A program made the position numbers and the translations under genes. The notes under the pieces are model-generated. The model ran no database searches. It saw nothing but the letters and a program-made list of their open reading frames with translations, and was not told where the DNA came from. Shown here one piece after another: positions 14,390 through 17,006 of a DNA stretch of 17,006 nucleotides. This DNA is from JAOTYV01 sp041557595 (GTDB lineage Bacteria > Pseudomonadota > Alphaproteobacteria > UBA8366): assembly GCA_041557595.1 (NCBI GenBank), contig JBFFGE010000098.1, positions 1-17,006 of the forward strand. Direction: 5' to 3'. Position 1 is the first letter of the stretch; each line of letters opens with the position of its first letter.

Positions 14390-15327
14390 TAGGCGGCGAG
14401 CAGCGGCGTGCCTTCCAGCGGAGTCGATTGTCGTCCGTCCACGCCGACGGGAATGTCGCCGACCGTCGTCGTGCGGATGAGCGCGCGATCGAAATCGCTG
14501 TGCTGAATGTCCCGGGGCGCCAGATGCGCGGTCGACCGATTGTCCCACATCGCGACGGACCCGGCGGTCCATTTGAAACGGCAGGTGAATTCCGGACGAA
14601 CCGCATGGGATTTCAGCATGGCGAGCAGCACGTTGCTCTCCGTCGGCGTCAAGCCGACGATCTCGCGCAGGAATTTCGGGCTCACCCAGAGTGCTCGGCG
14701 GCCGTTTTCCGGATGAACCCGCACGATCGGGTGCTCGGTGGTCTTCTGATTCGCCGAGATGCGCTCGGCGAATTCCTTGCTCAGCGTGACCCCGGCATAA
14801 CTCATATAGGTGTGCACCCCCCGGAGCCCATCGACGAATTCCCGCATGGCGGGCGACAAGGCGTCATAGGCGGCGGCCAGGTTGGTCCACTGCGTATCGC
14901 CGCCATAGGGCGGCACGATATCGCCCCAGAGGATCGTTGCGGTCGGCGGGTTGATGGCCGGCGTCAGATCGGTGTGCCAGCCGGTCCAGGGATCGAATCT
15001 CGGCTCGCCCGAAATCCGGGCCTTCTGACGGCCTTTCACGACACCGTAGATTTCCGGAAATTCCGGATCCACATCATGGATGTTATGGCCGCGGTTGAGC
15101 GCGCCGAATTGCCGCGACATGGCGACGAAGCTGGCTTTGTCCAAGGTCTGATCGCGGAAAAATATCACGTTCCATTTGACGAAGGCGCTCCAGACTTCCG
15201 CGCGCTGCCGCTCCGACAACGGTTGGGAGAGATCCACGCCATCGATCTCGGCACCGATGTCGAGCGTCAAAGGCGTGATCGTAATCGTCTGCGGCGCGAT
15301 TTCCGTCTGCAGTGCTTCGACTGTCAT
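14389..15327 (-). CDS. TauD/TfdA-family Fe(II)/2-oxoglutarate dioxygenase
   Basis: The 312-residue protein carries the non-haem iron facial triad: WHTD gives H118 and D120, and WDNRSTAHLAPRD gives the distal H268. R281, in the DRALIRTTT segment, is the likely 2-oxoglutarate anchor, matching Arg266 of E. coli TauD. The family hydroxylates substrates such as taurine, chlorophenoxyacetates or alkyl sulfates, coupling oxygen to 2-oxoglutarate decarboxylation. The GGDTQW block (~142-147) is typical. ATG 15327 has a perfect GGAGG six bases upstream; the longer frame from 15369 has none. It is the first gene of a probable leftward pair with the alcohol dehydrogenase. Hydroxylation followed by alcohol oxidation would be a natural two-step sequence, but the substrate is unknown. 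Confidence 0.92.
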   Translation of the reverse strand: MTVEALQTEIAPQTITITPLTLDIGAEIDGVDLSQPLSERQRAEVWSAFVKWNVIFFRDQTLDKASFVAMSRQFGALNRGHNIHDVDPEFPEIYGVVKGRQKARISGEPRFDPWTGWHTDLTPAINPPTATILWGDIVPPYGGDTQWTNLAAAYDALSPAMREFVDGLRGVHTYMSYAGVTLSKEFAERISANQKTTEHPIVRVHPENGRRALWVSPKFLREIVGLTPTESNVLLAMLKSHAVRPEFTCRFKWTAGSVAMWDNRSTAHLAPRDIQHSDFDRALIRTTTVGDIPVGVDGRQSTPLEGTPLLAA

Positions 15328-15771
15328 GATTTTCCTCCCGTGAGATTTATCCGGCCGATCCCGGCACATCTATTCCTTGGGAGCACGGCCAGCCTCCCCG
15401 CCACCATAGCCCGATAGCCGTTGCCACGAAACATCGCGACGGCGAAATTGGTCGCCTTCCCGCTCGTTTTTCGACAAATGCTGTCCCGTTCCGTCGGATA
15501 ACCGGACGCCGATCCTCACTGAAAAAGCCCCCTGAAGGCAAAAAAACTGCATAGGTAACTCCGCCGCCTGCGATGGCAGGCAGACAATAGCGCCACGGAT
15601 CAGCCGTTCTTGCGCACAGAACAGGGCAAAATCAGGCGGGCCGAATTAGGAATTTATCCATAATTCTTGCGTTAACTTTCCGTTAATCAACGATATGATT
15701 TAGTGCCGCCCAACGGCGAAGGAACGCCGATTTTCCTTTCAATCAAGCATACTTAACGAAGAGGATCTCGC
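15328..15771. other. Intergenic region of 445 bases
   Basis: No gene was found here. The left half should contain the leftward promoter for the dioxygenase; no strong hexamers stand out. The right part becomes AT-rich from about 15640 and holds the promoter listed next. The short open frames in the middle look non-coding. Confidence 0.5.
15672..15699 (+). promoter_or_regulatory. Sigma-70-type promoter for the small membrane protein
   Basis: TTAACT (15672-15677, four of six consensus bases) and TATGAT (15694-15699, five of six) are separated by 16 bases in an AT-rich stretch. The two GTTAA-type half sites overlapping the -35 could be a regulator site. A start near 15706 would leave a ~65-base leader before the ATG at 15773. 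Confidence 0.5.
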
Positions 15772-15772
15772 T

Positions 15773-16084
15773 ATGAAACAGATAGCCTTGCTACTGCTGC
15801 TCTTCGGAATTGGAAGTACAGCACTGAATTTCGTCGGGTATGAATTCCGCCTGCTGTCCTGGATCGACAACTGGGGCGAGACCGTCGGATGGGCCATTCG
15901 CGGCGCCCTGTTCGTCGCCGGCGGCATCCTGTATGTCATCGATATGCGGATGAACCAGGGCCACGAGGCCGACGAGGCGCCGCACGAGGCCGTGCACGAG
16001 ACCCCGATGGCGGCCCCGCAGCCGGAGCCGATGGCGCCGCACCAGCATCAGCCGATGCCGAGCGGCCAGCCGCAGGGTCAATAA
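15773..16084 (+). CDS. Small membrane protein with His/Met/Pro-rich tail
   Basis: The 103-residue protein has a hydrophobic N-terminus (about 4-22) and a second helix at about 37-57, then a 45-residue hydrophilic tail. The tail holds five histidines (64, 71, 75, 90, 92), three methionines (79, 87, 95), many acidic residues and repeated Pro/Gln, a composition seen in low-affinity metal-binding tails. The first segment could be a helix or an uncleaved signal. GAAGAGG lies eight bases before the ATG, and a promoter is visible upstream. No family is recognised and the tail is low complexity, so similarity searches may be misleading. It appears to be a single-gene unit, ended by a strong hairpin at 16153-16187. 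Confidence 0.82.
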   Translation: MKQIALLLLLFGIGSTALNFVGYEFRLLSWIDNWGETVGWAIRGALFVAGGILYVIDMRMNQGHEADEAPHEAVHETPMAAPQPEPMAPHQHQPMPSGQPQGQ

Positions 16085-16152
16085 TCGGCATCCTATAGCG
16101 CGGCCGGCAGGGCATCCGCCGCCCTATCGCCGCCCGTCCAGGAAGACTGCCT

Positions 16153-16187
16153 TACCCTCCCGACCCGCATCGACGGTCGGGAGGGTA
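16153..16187. terminator. Strong 13-bp hairpin downstream of the small membrane protein
   Basis: TACCCTCCCGACC (16153-16165) pairs perfectly with GGTCGGGAGGGTA (16175-16187) around a nine-base loop, 69 bases after the stop at 16084. No T run follows, so it may terminate poorly alone or stabilise the 3' end. Confidence 0.65.
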
Positions 16188-16296
16188 CCGGCGGGCGTAT
16201 CGCGCCAATCAGCCGCAATAGCGGCCCCATCGAAATATGGCTACACTCACCGTCCTATCGACCCCTATCGGCGCGACTTCGGACGGAGACTGCCCC

Positions 16297-17006
16297 ATGG
16301 AATTACGCACCCGGCCTTTGCAGGATAATTTCGGGCTGGAGGTGCTCGACGTCGATCTCGCCGCGCTCGATCGCGACACCTTCGATGCGATCTACCGTCT
16401 GTGGCAGCGGGATCCGCTGCTGTTGTTTCGCCGCCAGAACCTGACCGAGCGTGAATTGGTCGATTACAGCCGCGGCTTCGGCGAACTCGACCACATCGTC
16501 CGCGGCGATATGCATTCGCCGCTGCATCCCGAGGTGATTTACGTCACCGGCCTCAAACGGCCCGACGGCACGCCGCTCGGCGGCCTCGGCACCTATGAGT
16601 TGAAGTGGCATCACGACCAGATTTACCGCCAAAGGCCGGCCAGCGGTTCGATCTTCCAGGCTGCCGAAGTCCCGGAAAACGACGGCCGGACTTCCTGGTG
16701 CAACACGGCGCTCGCCTATGACACCTTGCCCGACGATTTGCGCGCCCGCATCGACGGCAAGCAGGCGACGTGCAAATACGGCCTGCAACCGAATGTCAGT
16801 TTCCAGCGCGACATCAAGGATAAAAAAACGATCCAGGAAATCGAGGATCGCACGCCGCCGGCCACCCATGACATCGTGCTGCAAAACCCGGTGACCGGAC
16901 AGCGCTCGCTGTATCTCGATCCGTTCAAGACCTTCGAGATCGACGGACAGTCGCGGTCCGAAACCCAGGACCTGCTGGACGCCCTTTTCGCGCATATCCT
17001 GCAACC
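16297..17006 (+). CDS. TauD/TfdA-family dioxygenase, N-terminal part (cut by window end)
   Basis: The forward frame from ATG 16297 stays open to the window edge, giving 236 residues with no stop. GGAG lies eight bases before the ATG. Family blocks are the DPLLLFRRQNLTERELVDYSR segment (~42-62, counted from the ATG), the facial-triad motif WHHDQIY (H105, D107), and a SWCNTALAYDTLP segment (~134-146) that corresponds to the GDT-W---- block. A RSLYLDPF block (~202-209) follows. The distal histidine and 2-oxoglutarate arginine would lie beyond the window. It differs clearly from the TauD/TfdA protein at 14389-15327, so it is not a recent duplicate. Fe(II)/2-oxoglutarate chemistry is well supported; the substrate is not. 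A 233-residue minus-strand frame over the same region is a shadow. Confidence 0.9.
   Translation, partial: MELRTRPLQDNFGLEVLDVDLAALDRDTFDAIYRLWQRDPLLLFRRQNLTERELVDYSRGFGELDHIVRGDMHSPLHPEVIYVTGLKRPDGTPLGGLGTYELKWHHDQIYRQRPASGSIFQAAEVPENDGRTSWCNTALAYDTLPDDLRARIDGKQATCKYGLQPNVSFQRDIKDKKTIQEIEDRTPPATHDIVLQNPVTGQRSLYLDPFKTFEIDGQSRSETQDLLDALFAHILQ

Noticed and set aside
13216..15417. 733-residue plus-strand open frame
   Set aside because: It lies opposite the well-supported alcohol dehydrogenase and TauD/TfdA genes and shows no family motif; long antisense frames are common in GC-rich DNA.
16303..17004. 233-residue minus-strand open frame
   Set aside because: The plus strand here encodes a clear TauD/TfdA N-terminus with the WHHD motif and ribosome-binding site.
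1..17006. CRISPR arrays, tRNA or rRNA genes
   Set aside because: No regularly spaced direct repeats and no cloverleaf or rRNA-like segments were noticed by eye; a dedicated scan was not possible.

Overview
The window looks like chromosomal DNA from a GC-rich alphaproteobacterium, possibly Rhodospirillales- or Rhizobiales-like. The clues are the base composition, the mix of CoA-transferase III, TauD and MmgE/PrpD genes, a FixK/FNR-type box, and a dispersed repeat with CGTCA-type ends. No rRNA, tRNA, CRISPR array, transposase or phage gene was seen. The organism call is inference.

Layout. Left part (1-4180): the end of an uncharacterised gene running in from upstream. It is followed by a DEAD-box RNA helicase whose catalytic motif reads DVAD instead of DEAD. 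Convergent to it are two tandem genes of one unrecognised protein family. Positions 4180-5745 hold a lone phosphosulfolactate-synthase-like gene lying between two inverted copies of a ~110-bp, two-hairpin repeat. Positions 5746-8005 hold a sugar/choline-phosphate-type nucleotidyltransferase broken by a single-base frameshift, convergent with a CDP-alcohol phosphatidyltransferase and a GNAT acetyltransferase. Together these could make a modified phospho-headgroup or polar lipid. A small four-helix membrane protein follows, preceded by a good FNR/FixK-like box.

Right part (8598-15327): a block of catabolic-type enzymes. It has an HpaB/4-hydroxybutyryl-CoA-dehydratase-family protein that lacks two of the four iron-sulfur ligands of the characterised dehydratase, an MmgE/PrpD protein, a divergent class III CoA-transferase, an iron-dependent alcohol dehydrogenase and a TauD/TfdA dioxygenase. 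This suggests degradation of an unidentified hydroxy- or unsaturated acid through a CoA ester. After a 445-bp gap come a small membrane protein with a His/Met/Pro-rich tail and the first 236 residues of a second TauD/TfdA dioxygenase, cut by the window end.

The strongest observations for follow-up are the three-copy structured repeat family (with a possible remnant), the DVAD helicase, the altered HpaB-family enzyme within its unassigned gene block, the frameshifted headgroup locus and the tandem unknown paralogues. Start codons were adjusted by hand where a clear Shine-Dalgarno sequence favoured a downstream start.
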